From assembly GCF_008033385.1 (NCBI RefSeq), contig NZ_VOGY01000008.1, forward strand, positions 62,001 to 126,000: 64,000 bases of DNA. Reading direction: 5' to 3'. A model generated the notes under the pieces. It saw only the letters and a list, made by a program, of their open reading frames with translations. It did not search any database and was not told the DNA's origin. Positions 54,477 to 63,420 of the stretch are shown here, in pieces. Within the stretch, counting starts at the first letter, position 1. Each line of letters begins with the position of its first letter. This DNA comes from Algibacter pacificus. Lineage in GTDB: Bacteria > Bacteroidota > Bacteroidia > Flavobacteriales > Flavobacteriaceae. The translations under genes were made by a program, and so were the position numbers.

Positions 54477-54668
54477 GCTGTATTTTAGTCTTTGAGGTTA
54501 AGCTAATTAACTTTTAAAATTCTCTTTATTTTTAAAAAGAAAATTTCAGTAGAAAAAGTTTATAAAAATACAGAGAATTTTTTCTTTTTTTAGCCGAAAG
54601 TAATATGAGTTTTCAACAATGTAAATAAAAAAGCAAGTGTGTTTTATTAAACTTCGTTTTAATTATTA

Positions 54669-54676
54669 TATTTTTG
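54669..54676 (+). promoter_or_regulatory. -7 element of the lactonase gene
   Basis: TATTTTTG matches TAnnTTTG, 22 bases before the ATG at 54699. Confidence 0.45.
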
Positions 54677-54698
54677 AATACTACAACATTTACAACCT

Positions 54699-55772
54699 AT
54701 GAAATTTAAAATAATAATTCCCACACTTATATTGTCTTTTTTTAATATTTACGCCCAAAACATTCCTCTATACGTTGGCACTTTTACCACTGAAGACAGT
54801 GAAGGTATTTACCAATATCAATTTAACACAAACACAGGAGAATTAACCAATAAAAAGTTATCTGTAAAAACAACAAGCCCTTCTTTTATCACGTATTCTT
54901 CAAACAAATCATATGTTTATGCAGTAAATAGAACTACGGACAACACAAAACCAGATTATGTAACGGCATTTAAAATAGAAGCTGATGGTTCGCTCTTCGC
55001 AATAAACAAAGTGAACAGCCAAGGAAAAGGATCTTGCCATATTTCGGTAAACCAAGCAGGGACTAAAGCTGTTGTTTCTAGTTATAATAGCGGTACAGTT
55101 TCTCTTTACGACATAAATAAAGATGGAAGTTTAAACGAGGCATCGCAAGTTTTTGATCATAATTCGGACACCGAAAAATCTCATGCGCATTCTGCTAAAT
55201 TTAGTAAAAATAATTTATTTGTTTCAGATTTGGGACGAAACGGACTTTATCAATACCAACTAGATGGCGATACTTATAAATTAAAATCGACCGCTGTCGT
55301 TGAAATGAAAGGCAATCCTGGGCCTCGCCATTTTTCAATTAGTAAAAACAATAAATTTATTTATATAATAAGTGAGTATGGCAACTCCATAACTTCGGTT
55401 AAACATACCAAAAAAGGCTTTAAACAAATTGATTTCGATTCTACTTTAGATGAAAACTTTACTGGAAAAAGTTTCTGTGCCGATATTCATTTATCCAAAG
55501 ACGAACGTTTTATTTACGGTTCCAATCGTGGCGAAAATTCTATTGCTGTTTTTAAAAGAAACAGAAGAAAAGGAACGATAGATAAAATTCAGAATATAAG
55601 CGTTCATGGCGATTGGCCAAGAAATTTCACCTTAGATCCAACAGGAAAATTTGTATTAGTAGCCAATAGACGAAGTAATAACATCGCTGTTTTTAGTAGA
55701 GACACAACCTCTGGAAAACTCGTGTTTTTAAAAGATTATGCCGTACCAACACCGGTTTGTCTATTATTTTAA
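54699..55772 (+). CDS. Lactonase family seven-bladed beta-propeller (Pgl-like)
   Basis: A 357-residue exported protein (signal peptide to ILSFFNIYAQ) with YVGTFTTEDSEGIYQYQFN at the start, repeated propeller blades such as GSCHISVNQAGTKAVVSSYNSGTVS, and NRGENSIAVFKRN. These fit the YbhE/6-phosphogluconolactonase-type lactonase family. Because it carries a signal peptide, the reaction is probably on a periplasmic lactone, not the cytoplasmic pentose phosphate one. It has its own promoter. Confidence 0.9.
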   Translation: MKFKIIIPTLILSFFNIYAQNIPLYVGTFTTEDSEGIYQYQFNTNTGELTNKKLSVKTTSPSFITYSSNKSYVYAVNRTTDNTKPDYVTAFKIEADGSLFAINKVNSQGKGSCHISVNQAGTKAVVSSYNSGTVSLYDINKDGSLNEASQVFDHNSDTEKSHAHSAKFSKNNLFVSDLGRNGLYQYQLDGDTYKLKSTAVVEMKGNPGPRHFSISKNNKFIYIISEYGNSITSVKHTKKGFKQIDFDSTLDENFTGKSFCADIHLSKDERFIYGSNRGENSIAVFKRNRRKGTIDKIQNISVHGDWPRNFTLDPTGKFVLVANRRSNNIAVFSRDTTSGKLVFLKDYAVPTPVCLLF

Positions 55773-55834
55773 CAAACCTCTATCTTTTTAAATAATTTCA
55801 AAAAAATAATAAGCTGATAATTAAATTTTTATAG

Positions 55835-55842
55835 TATCTTTG
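55835..55842 (+). promoter_or_regulatory. rpsP -7 promoter element
   Basis: TATCTTTG matches TAnnTTTG, 47 bases before the ATG. A small leader hairpin GAGGT-CGAGA-ACCTC (55860-55874) lies in the predicted mRNA leader. Confidence 0.6.
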
Positions 55843-55889
55843 CGCCCTCATTAATAACCGAGGTCGAGAACCTCAAATAATTAATTATT

Positions 55890-56396
55890 ATGGCAGTAAA
55901 AATTAGATTACAAAGACACGGTAAAAAAGGAAAACCTTTTTACTGGATCGTTGCAGCCGATGCAAGATCAAAAAGAGATGGTAAATACTTAGAAAAATTA
56001 GGTATCTACAATCCAAACACAAACCCAGCAACTGTTGAATTAAACGTTGATGGTGCTGTAACATGGTTACAAAACGGTGCACAACCAACCGATACGGCTA
56101 AAACTTTATTGTCTTACAAAGGAGCTTTACTAAAAAATCACCTTGCAGGTGGTGTTAGAAAAGGCGCTTTAACTGAAGAGCAAGCAGAAGCAAAATTCAA
56201 TGCTTGGTTAGAAGAAAAAACAGGAAAAGTTCAAGCTAAAGCAGATGGTTTATCTGAAGCTCAAGCAAAAGCTAAAGCTGAGGCATTAGCTGCAGAAAAA
56301 GCAGTTAACGAAGCAAGAATTGCTGCAGCAACTCCTGTTGTTGAAGAAGAAGCTGCTCCAGAAGTTGAAGCAGAAGCATCAAACGAAGAAGAATAA
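55890..56396 (+). CDS. rpsP: 30S ribosomal protein S16
   Basis: A 168-residue S16, about twice the usual 80-90. The conserved N-terminal part (MAVKIRLQRHGKKGKPFYWIV, LGIYNPNTNPATVELN) is followed by an Ala/Glu/Lys-rich tail from about residue 105, as in other Bacteroidota. The tail is acidic at the end (EEEAAPEVEAEASNEEE). It heads the S16-RimM-TrmN order seen in many bacteria, but terminator-like hairpins separate it from rimM. Confidence 0.97.
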   Translation: MAVKIRLQRHGKKGKPFYWIVAADARSKRDGKYLEKLGIYNPNTNPATVELNVDGAVTWLQNGAQPTDTAKTLLSYKGALLKNHLAGGVRKGALTEEQAEAKFNAWLEEKTGKVQAKADGLSEAQAKAKAEALAAEKAVNEARIAAATPVVEEEAAPEVEAEASNEEE

Positions 56397-56420
56397 AAAA
56401 CACAAATTTTTTATACTTTT

Positions 56421-56536
56421 AAACTCCGATAGCAATATCGGAGTTTTTTATGCAAAATATTTTTTGCATATTCCCTTGAAGCAGGGAATTTTTAAACTAA
56501 AACGATTATATTGTATAGAATTCCGCCTTCGCGGAA
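56421..56536 (+). terminator. Four consecutive hairpins between rpsP and rimM
   Basis: Perfect stems follow one another: AACTCCGATA/TATCGGAGTT then a T run (56421-56449), ATGCAAAA/TTTTGCAT (56450-56469), ATTCCCT/AGGGAAT followed by TTTT (56470-56489) and TTCCGC-CTTC-GCGGAA (56521-56536). The first is a strong terminator; the others may shield or modulate the rpsP-rimM junction. Confidence 0.75.
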
Positions 56537-56556
56537 ATAAAAAAACATAGCATTCA

Positions 56557-57084
56557 ATGAAAAAAGAAGATTGTTTTTACTTAGGTAAAATTGTAAAAAA
56601 GTATAGTTTTAAAGGTGAAGTTTTAGCTAAATTAGATACCGACGAGCCGGATATTTACGAAAATTTAGATGCTATATTTTTAGAACTTCGAAATAATTTG
56701 GTGCCTTTTTTTATTGAAAGTTCGCAGTTACATAAATCGGAATTACTTCGAATTAAATTTGAAGATGTTGATGAAGAAGCCGATGCCGATGCTATTATGA
56801 AAAGCGGACTCTACCTCCCGTTAGATTTGTTACCAAAATTAGAAGGCAATAAATTCTATTTTCATGAAGTTATGGGCTTTACTGTGGAAGATGTTAACTT
56901 TGGAACGGTTGGTATTATTAAGGCTATTAACGATTCTACAGCACAATCTATTTTTGAAATCGATAGAGATGGTATTGAAATTTTAATACCCATGAACGAT
57001 GAGTTTATCACTAAAGTAGATCGTGAAAACAAAACTATTATAGTAGAAACCCCAGAAGGATTAATCGATTTATATTTGGAATAA
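56557..57084 (+). CDS. rimM: 16S rRNA processing protein RimM
   Basis: A 175-residue ribosome maturation factor that aids 30S head assembly with S19. The N-terminal beta-barrel (LGKIVKKYSFKGEVLAKLDTDEPD) and PRC-barrel (FYFHEVMGFTVEDVNFGTVGIIKAI, ILIPMNDEFITKVDRENKTI) are visible. It follows rpsP in the usual order but after four hairpins, so it may have a reduced or separate supply. Confidence 0.96.
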   Translation: MKKEDCFYLGKIVKKYSFKGEVLAKLDTDEPDIYENLDAIFLELRNNLVPFFIESSQLHKSELLRIKFEDVDEEADADAIMKSGLYLPLDLLPKLEGNKFYFHEVMGFTVEDVNFGTVGIIKAINDSTAQSIFEIDRDGIEILIPMNDEFITKVDRENKTIIVETPEGLIDLYLE

Positions 57085-57151
57085 ACCTATTTTAAAACCC
57101 TCATTACTTTCCAGAATGTCTTTTCTCTAATTTGAAATTTATACCTCTATT

Positions 57152-57862
57152 TTGAAACCATTTAAATTCAAACAATTTAGCGTTAATCAAGATCAATGTG
57201 CCATGAAAATTGGTACCGATGGCGTTTTACTTGGCGCATGGGCAAGCTTAGAACAAAATCCTTTTGCTATTTTAGATATTGGCGCTGGAACGGGTATTTT
57301 AGGCTTAATGTTAGCACAACGCAGCCACGCCAAAGTTATTGATGCTATTGAAATTGACGACAATGCTTACGAGCAGTGTGTGGATAATTTTGAACAATCG
57401 CCCTGGGCAGATCGTCTATTTTGTTACCATGCCACATTAGAAGAATTTGCGGAAGAAATAGATGATGAATACGATTTAATAATTTGTAATCCACCTTTTT
57501 ATGCCGAAGATTATAAAACTGAAAATGAATCGCGCGATTTAGCGCGTTTTCAAGATGCGATGCCTTTTGAACATTTACTGCAAAGTGTTTCAGTTTTATT
57601 AGCTCCCGAAGGGACTTTCAATGTTATTATTCCTTTTAATGAAGAAGAAAAATTTATCGCATTAGCGAGCCACTTCCAATTGTTTCCTAATAAAATATGT
57701 CATGTAAAAGGGAATCCTGAAACCGACATAAAACGAAGTCTGTTAACGCTCTCCTTCAGCGAAAGCGACACCATAACCGAAACTCTTATTATTGAAACGG
57801 AAAGACATATTTACACCAAAGATTACAAAAACCTAACCAAAGATTTCTACCTAAAAATGTAA
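57152..57862 (+). CDS. trmN: tRNA1(Val) N6-adenine methyltransferase TrmN6-like
   Basis: SAM-dependent methyltransferase of 236 residues. The nucleotide-binding motif is LDIGAGTGILGLMLAQRS and the substrate motif is the NPPF type (LIICNPPFYAED), which marks N6-adenine methyltransferases. E. coli YfiC (TrmN6) methylates A37 of tRNA-Val. The start is TTG at 57152; the conserved N-terminus FKQFSVNQDQCAMKIGTDGV begins just after it. It follows rimM by 67 bases. Confidence 0.88.
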   Translation: MKPFKFKQFSVNQDQCAMKIGTDGVLLGAWASLEQNPFAILDIGAGTGILGLMLAQRSHAKVIDAIEIDDNAYEQCVDNFEQSPWADRLFCYHATLEEFAEEIDDEYDLIICNPPFYAEDYKTENESRDLARFQDAMPFEHLLQSVSVLLAPEGTFNVIIPFNEEEKFIALASHFQLFPNKICHVKGNPETDIKRSLLTLSFSESDTITETLIIETERHIYTKDYKNLTKDFYLKM

Positions 57863-58167
57863 TCTTTCTACTGATTATTCTTTAAAAACATATTATATAA
57901 CTCGTTTTTTTTTGATAAAACAGAACTAATTATACGTCAAACTAAAAAATCTAAAAAACGCTATTTTCCACAAACGTACCTGTTAATCATCCCTTTAGAT
58001 ATCACAAGATTTATTCCTTTTTAATAAATGCCAAAATATGTATTTATTAAACCATTAGTTCGTCATTTTTTTATTTACTAACATTTGACAGTTTTTTTAA
58101 ACTATTTCCTTTTTATCTTTACATAGAAAAGAATCCTTTACAAGGTTTAAAAGCTCAAAACAGTATT
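57863..58167. other. Long AT-rich upstream region of the PEPCK-like gene
   Basis: No reading frame or hairpin of note. A TATCTTTA near 58114-58121 is one base off the TAnnTTTG consensus and could be its promoter; no TTTG was seen at 19 bases. Confidence 0.4.
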
Positions 58168-61100
58168 ATGGAAGAATCAAGAAAAGACATCATTCAATTT
58201 ATTAATCTTCAATTAGCCTCACTAGGGCAGCCTATTTACAGAGATCAGGAAGATAGTTTAGAAAAGTTTTGCGATCCAAAATTTGAAGAATTAACAAGTG
58301 GTTTAATAAAAAGTATTCGCGAAAAATCGAGACTTTTGGCTAACCATCACTCTCCTGTAGACACGAGAATTCAAAATTTTTTAAACGACTATTTAAAAGA
58401 TGTTTCTATTGATAAACCGTACATATTACCAAACGACACCTTAATTTTATCGAAAAAAGGACATGCTCGAGAGGTGAGTTTACCGCCAAACGGCAATTCA
58501 TTTAAAAGCGACAATGTCACCTCGCATAGAATAAAACAGGGGATTTTAAATAATCCTTTACATGATAAAAGAACAACAAAAGGCACCTTTCATATTGTTG
58601 AAGGTGATTTACCCGTTCCTTTAGATAAAAAAGAAGTACCAAAAATTGCTTTTGCTCACTTCTTACATGCTGCTTTTAATCCTTCCGACGAATTAAAAAC
58701 ATTACCCTTTACTTCCAATCAAAAAGACCAAGCCAAAACAATTGTTTCTATGTTACTTCGCCCCATGGTTTGCCCAGAAGTACCCAACGTGATTTCGAAA
58801 AAATCTTTAGAAGTTCGTTTCTTTGCGCCAGGAAGTTTAGTAAGTAATTTAGATTTTGTTGAATCTATTTTCGGAAATGCAGGAAACCCTAATTTAGCTC
58901 AAAATGATGCTGGACTAGACACCGAGCACTGGACAGGACATACGGGCTGTGTTATTTTGGCTCCTCAATTAAGAACGTTAAAAAAGAAAGATGTCGGATT
59001 ACCACATTTTGATGATGCTACAGATCGTCAGAAAAGTGAAGGCATGTGCTGGAAAAACGAAGACGAACTCTATAACGATGGTAGTGCTTTTAAAATTACT
59101 TGCAGAGACGATAGAGGTGTTGTTGTAACTATTATAGCAGATAATTACTACGGTTATTCTAAAAAAGAAATTAAAACTCAAATAAGCTATTCTGCTAATC
59201 TGTTTGGCTTAGTAGAAGAAGAACACTCGGGCGGTGCAATTGCATACCCTAGAGGTGTTATGGGCGCTATTGTAGACGGCGTTGCCTTCTCGGGAAAACA
59301 TGGTAATAAGTTTACATTTGAAGATGTTAAACATTTATTAGGAGACCGTATTGAGGTACAACCCGAAAACTACGCTATCGATAAAAAATACCCAGATATT
59401 ATTTATATTCCGGAATCGGCATACATCAATACAAATACCAATAGTATCACTTGGACATATAATGGCGAACCGCAAAAACTCAAGTTATCTCCAAAAAAGA
59501 AATATGTACACCCTACTGGGAATAAATTCACTTTAGAAAAACACCCCGCTATTCCGCTATGGCGTATTGTTAATACTATGGCCGAAGGCATCTTTTGCCA
59601 CAAACCCTGCACGGTTTCTGGAGGAGGAAAGTCTGAAATTTCAAAATCCATGCTAAATGCCATTACTTATAGCACGTTTAACATTATAGATATTGATGAA
59701 GATTTTAAGAAAGCCGACGAAATTATAGAATACGATTATTCAAAACGTTGGAAAGATTACGATCCTACTTTACCGCCTTCGAGAAGTTTTTTAAGTAAAG
59801 GACGAACCTTGGGATCTGCGGTAAAATTATTAACACCATCAGATAAATGTACCGATGAATATAACAAGTTTGTAGAGAATATCCCCGTACATATTCGTTC
59901 TTTAGTCTTGTTTGTTAAGCGATTGTATCGCCAAGATTTCGAAAATTTAAGTTGGAAGGATTGCATGTCTGTTGAATTTATCAACGGAAAAAAAGGCACG
60001 GGATTACTGTACAACAACACCCCTGTAGTTGGTAGTTATGTTCGCATTGGTTTCAATCAAAACAGTAATTGGCTTTTAAACAAATTACGTTCCGATTTTT
60101 CAGCAAGTATAAAAATTCAAACCGAAGATGATATTTCTGCGTCCATCACCATTCCTCGTGAACGCTTTAAGCATCTAAGTCCAAAGTTTCAAAATAAAAG
60201 TTTGAAGGTTGTAGCAAATTGCGAGTCGTATCTATTTCAAAGACCCGACGAAGCCATTGTTCGTGGTTATGATAAAAATGCGGAAAGAGATATTGTATCA
60301 CCCAACACGTATTTAACCAATTACGAATTACTAAATAAAAAAGATGCTATTGAAATTTATGAGGATACCATTAATTTTGACAAGTACACCCAGCCTGTAA
60401 AAGACTTAATTACAAGTGTAATTAATAGTCCGAAAGAAGAAGAGTATTTTGCTTTACCATCGCATACAAGAATTGTAAATGGCGAGCCCACAAAAAACCC
60501 ACGTTACCTAGAACGTAATGTAAATATAGAAGAGACAAAAGAGAGTTATTTAGGTGAAATAGGTATTCGTTTATTTAGAAAAATTCCTTCGGAAGACCCT
60601 GTAATTCAAGTTGTAAATGCCGTTTTACCAGGACGAAGAAACAACCCCGCAGACAGAGAGGCAGGCATACGCCCATTAGCGGTTTATAACCCGATACACT
60701 ACCAAGAAACCCCAGAATTATTCATGGATTTTATTTGTAGCTTAACAGGTAAATCGCCATCAACAACGGGTGCAGGCTCAGAAGGTGCTTTAACCAAAGG
60801 CCCTTTCAATATGTTAACCCCAACAACCGATTTAAACAACGCCTTATTATCGCATATTTTAACAGAATCTGATGCATTTAGTACCGCTGCTGGATATGTT
60901 GGTGGCGACAATAAAGTAGATCACGATATTAGTTTATTAATTCCAGAAATCTGGGCACGTTTAACACCTGAAGATAGAGATCCAAAACAATTAATAAAAC
61001 ATGGTGCTTTAGAAAAACTTGAGGATTTTGAATACGAAGGAAAAACCGTTTTGGCTAGCCGATTAGGGTATAGAATAACCAAAACATTTTCTTTAAGATG

Positions 61101-61614
61101 TTTAAATCGTTTATTCGATGAACCAACCGCTGTTTTTAATGAAAAAATGTTAAAACCAGAATTACAAGGACTAGAAGATTATGTAGACGGTATTAATAAT
61201 ATTGTTGAAGCCCAAGAAAAAGTTGCTTTAAGATATTTTGAAGATGGCAGTATAACATCGGCTATTCCACCTTTAAAAATATTGTTACATATTATGGCTT
61301 ATGGCCACTATGAAGGTAAAAACATTAGCCACCCTGAATTGCGCCAATATTTTAATAGAGACTATGTGCTAAATAGCGATTGGTACAAAGAACGCTTACT
61401 TTTAAAACAAGAGAAAGACCTTGGTTTTTATGCGGCGCAAATAGAATATTTAGAAGATTTTATAAAAAATCCTAACAATGATATTCTTGTACACGAAATG
61501 AATATTGAAGATCGCTTGCATGCGGCTAAAGAACACTATAGCCATGTAAAATCTGAAACCTATTTAAAAGAACTTGAAGGCACCATTGGTGCAGATCCTT
61601 TGTATAGAAAATAA
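58168..61614 (+). CDS. Large protein, candidate PPi-dependent PEP carboxykinase
   Basis: An 1148-residue cytoplasmic protein with no signal peptide. Its length and several blocks fit the PPi-type phosphoenolpyruvate carboxykinase family described from Entamoeba and Propionibacterium: GYSKKEIKTQISYSANLFG (about 329-347), the P-loop-like VSGGGKSEISKS (Lys488) and the acidic DIDED at 508-512, which would serve as nucleotide- or pyrophosphate-binding and metal-binding sites by analogy with GTP-PEPCK. Assignment is from memory of family features and is the least certain here; it may be an unnamed conserved enzyme. Its downstream terminator separates it from the metallophosphoesterase. Confidence 0.5.
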   Translation: MEESRKDIIQFINLQLASLGQPIYRDQEDSLEKFCDPKFEELTSGLIKSIREKSRLLANHHSPVDTRIQNFLNDYLKDVSIDKPYILPNDTLILSKKGHAREVSLPPNGNSFKSDNVTSHRIKQGILNNPLHDKRTTKGTFHIVEGDLPVPLDKKEVPKIAFAHFLHAAFNPSDELKTLPFTSNQKDQAKTIVSMLLRPMVCPEVPNVISKKSLEVRFFAPGSLVSNLDFVESIFGNAGNPNLAQNDAGLDTEHWTGHTGCVILAPQLRTLKKKDVGLPHFDDATDRQKSEGMCWKNEDELYNDGSAFKITCRDDRGVVVTIIADNYYGYSKKEIKTQISYSANLFGLVEEEHSGGAIAYPRGVMGAIVDGVAFSGKHGNKFTFEDVKHLLGDRIEVQPENYAIDKKYPDIIYIPESAYINTNTNSITWTYNGEPQKLKLSPKKKYVHPTGNKFTLEKHPAIPLWRIVNTMAEGIFCHKPCTVSGGGKSEISKSMLNAITYSTFNIIDIDEDFKKADEIIEYDYSKRWKDYDPTLPPSRSFLSKGRTLGSAVKLLTPSDKCTDEYNKFVENIPVHIRSLVLFVKRLYRQDFENLSWKDCMSVEFINGKKGTGLLYNNTPVVGSYVRIGFNQNSNWLLNKLRSDFSASIKIQTEDDISASITIPRERFKHLSPKFQNKSLKVVANCESYLFQRPDEAIVRGYDKNAERDIVSPNTYLTNYELLNKKDAIEIYEDTINFDKYTQPVKDLITSVINSPKEEEYFALPSHTRIVNGEPTKNPRYLERNVNIEETKESYLGEIGIRLFRKIPSEDPVIQVVNAVLPGRRNNPADREAGIRPLAVYNPIHYQETPELFMDFICSLTGKSPSTTGAGSEGALTKGPFNMLTPTTDLNNALLSHILTESDAFSTAAGYVGGDNKVDHDISLLIPEIWARLTPEDRDPKQLIKHGALEKLEDFEYEGKTVLASRLGYRITKTFSLRCLNRLFDEPTAVFNEKMLKPELQGLEDYVDGINNIVEAQEKVALRYFEDGSITSAIPPLKILLHIMAYGHYEGKNISHPELRQYFNRDYVLNSDWYKERLLLKQEKDLGFYAAQIEYLEDFIKNPNNDILVHEMNIEDRLHAAKEHYSHVKSETYLKELEGTIGADPLYRK

Positions 61615-61652
61615 TTTTTTGTTTTTATTTATATACTAATTTTTAAATCATT

Positions 61653-61682
61653 AAAAAGCGTTTCAAATTGAAACGCTTTTTT
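61653..61682. terminator. Terminator of the PEPCK-like gene
   Basis: A perfect 14-bp stem, AAAAAGCGTTTCAA / TTGAAACGCTTTTT, with a one-base centre and an extra T. The start codon of the next gene lies only 16 bases further. Confidence 0.9.
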
Positions 61683-61697
61683 GTTTACTTTTACTTT

Positions 61698-62597
61698 ATG
61701 TTTTCAGCAAAAAAAAGATTAGATAACGCCTATAAAAATGCTAAAGTCCTAGATTTTGACGACGATAGCAAGTTTATACTTTTTAGTGATTGCCACCGCG
61801 GAGATAACAGCTTTGCAGACGATTTTGCGAATAACAGAAACATCTATTTCCACGCCTTAAAATATTATTACGACAATAATTTTCAGTATTGTGAAATTGG
61901 AGATGGCGACGAACTTTGGGAAAACCTATCTTTTGATTCCATTTTAAATGCGCATAAAAATGTATATATGCTTATGAAAGCATTTCATGAGGAACGTAGA
62001 TTACACATGATTTGGGGAAATCACGATATGGTTTATAGAAATCCCGATTATGTTGAAAAACATTTATCGACTTATTTTGACCCCAAAACAGGTAAAGACG
62101 AAGAGTTATTTAAAGATATAACATACCACGAAGGCATTATTTTAAAACACTGCGCTACAAAACAAGAAGTATTTTTAACCCACGGACATCAAGCCGATTG
62201 GTGGAATTACGATTTTTGGAAATGGAGCCGATTTTTAGTCCGTATCCTTTGGAAACCATTAAACGTAATGGGTATTGCCGACCCAACCACACCTGCTAAA
62301 AACTATACTGAACTTATAAAAGTAGAACGACGTACAAAAACTTGGATTGCTGAAAACAACAATTTAATAACCGTTGTTGGACATACCCATAGACCCCGAT
62401 TCCCAAAACCTGGAGATATTGCTTTTTTTAACGACGGAAGTTGCGTACACCCAAGAAGCATAACCGGTATTGAAATTGAACATGGAGAAATTTCACTTAT
62501 AAAATGGAGCATCTCAACCAAAGACGATGGTACTTTACAAATTGTAAAAGACGTTTTAGAAGGACCAATTGCGTTACAACATTATAAAACAGAATAA
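61698..62597 (+). CDS. Calcineurin-like metallophosphoesterase
   Basis: A 299-residue phosphoesterase. Metal-ligand motifs are FSDCHRGDN, GDGDELWENL, IWGNHDMVY, THGHQADWW and VGHTHRPRF, the complete set of the family. The start is the ATG of MFSAKKRL; the upstream TTG lies inside the terminator hairpin. No signal peptide. Homologues include UDP-diacylglucosamine pyrophosphatase-like and other hydrolases, so the substrate is open. It is convergent with the racemase gene. Confidence 0.9.
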   Translation: MFSAKKRLDNAYKNAKVLDFDDDSKFILFSDCHRGDNSFADDFANNRNIYFHALKYYYDNNFQYCEIGDGDELWENLSFDSILNAHKNVYMLMKAFHEERRLHMIWGNHDMVYRNPDYVEKHLSTYFDPKTGKDEELFKDITYHEGIILKHCATKQEVFLTHGHQADWWNYDFWKWSRFLVRILWKPLNVMGIADPTTPAKNYTELIKVERRTKTWIAENNNLITVVGHTHRPRFPKPGDIAFFNDGSCVHPRSITGIEIEHGEISLIKWSISTKDDGTLQIVKDVLEGPIALQHYKTE

Positions 62598-62622
62598 CAT
62601 CAAAAACATATTTGATAACAGA

Positions 62623-63312
62623 TTATTCTAAAGCTAATTTAAAAGCAGCCTGCGCATGAATTGTGGTTGTATCAAAAACAGGAACCTCAACATCGCTTTG
62701 TTCTATAAGTAAAGGAATTTCGGTACATCCTAAAATAATACCTTCTGCCCCATCTGCTATTAATTTGTTTATAATTTTAAGATAAATAACTTTAGACGCT
62801 GCTGTTAATAGGCCTTTAGACAATTCACTATAAATAATTCGGTGGATTTCATTTCTATCTTCAAATTCAGGAATAATAGTTTCAATACCAAAACCTTTTA
62901 AAACATCGGTATAAAATGTTTTTTCCATGGTATATTTTGTTCCTAAAAGAGCTACTTTTTTTAAGCCTTTGGCAAGAATTTCTTTCGAAGTCGCTTCAGC
63001 AATATGAATTACCGGAATATTTACACCCTTTTTAACGGCTTCAATGGTTAAATGCATGGTATTGGCACAAATTAGAATACAAGATGCACCAGCCTGTTCT
63101 AAACTTACTGCGGCCTGCTTCATGATATCATCTAATACATCCCAACGATTTTCTTTTTGAAGTTGAACAATTTGTCCAAAATCAACAGAATTAATAATCA
63201 GTTTTGCTGAATGCGGTTCGCCATAAGTAGATTGCGCTAAATGATTCAATATTCTATAATATAGCACTGTAGATTCTGGGGTAATCCCTCCTATTAAGCC
63301 AATGGTTTTCAT
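62623..63312 (-). CDS. Aspartate/glutamate racemase family protein
   Basis: A 229-residue racemase fold: KTIGLIGGITPESTVLYYRIL at the start and two catalytic Cys, in LICANTMH and LGCTEIPLL. It interconverts amino-acid enantiomers, probably Asp or another acidic amino acid, without cofactor. It is separate from infB, which lies upstream in the same orientation. A TAnnTTTG box was not found. Confidence 0.92.
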   Translation of the reverse strand: MKTIGLIGGITPESTVLYYRILNHLAQSTYGEPHSAKLIINSVDFGQIVQLQKENRWDVLDDIMKQAAVSLEQAGASCILICANTMHLTIEAVKKGVNIPVIHIAEATSKEILAKGLKKVALLGTKYTMEKTFYTDVLKGFGIETIIPEFEDRNEIHRIIYSELSKGLLTAASKVIYLKIINKLIADGAEGIILGCTEIPLLIEQSDVEVPVFDTTTIHAQAAFKLALE

Positions 63313-63363
63313 AACATGTTTTATTTTAATTAAAAGTATTACAAATACATCTGCCTACAAAAC

Positions 63364-63393
63364 AAAAAAGCCAGAACGTGAGTTCTGACTTTT
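63364..63393. terminator. Terminator of infB
   Basis: Stem AAGCCAGAAC / GTTCTGaCTT with one mismatch, 28 bases past the infB stop on the minus strand. Confidence 0.8.
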
Positions 63394-63420
63394 AATATAT
63401 TTATAAAGTTTAAAACTGAA

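Noticed and set aside
56320-56550. 76-codon frame across the end of rpsP and the hairpin region
   Set aside because: It is out of frame with rpsP, Leu/Lys-rich and runs through the hairpins; an alternative frame of the acidic tail explains it.
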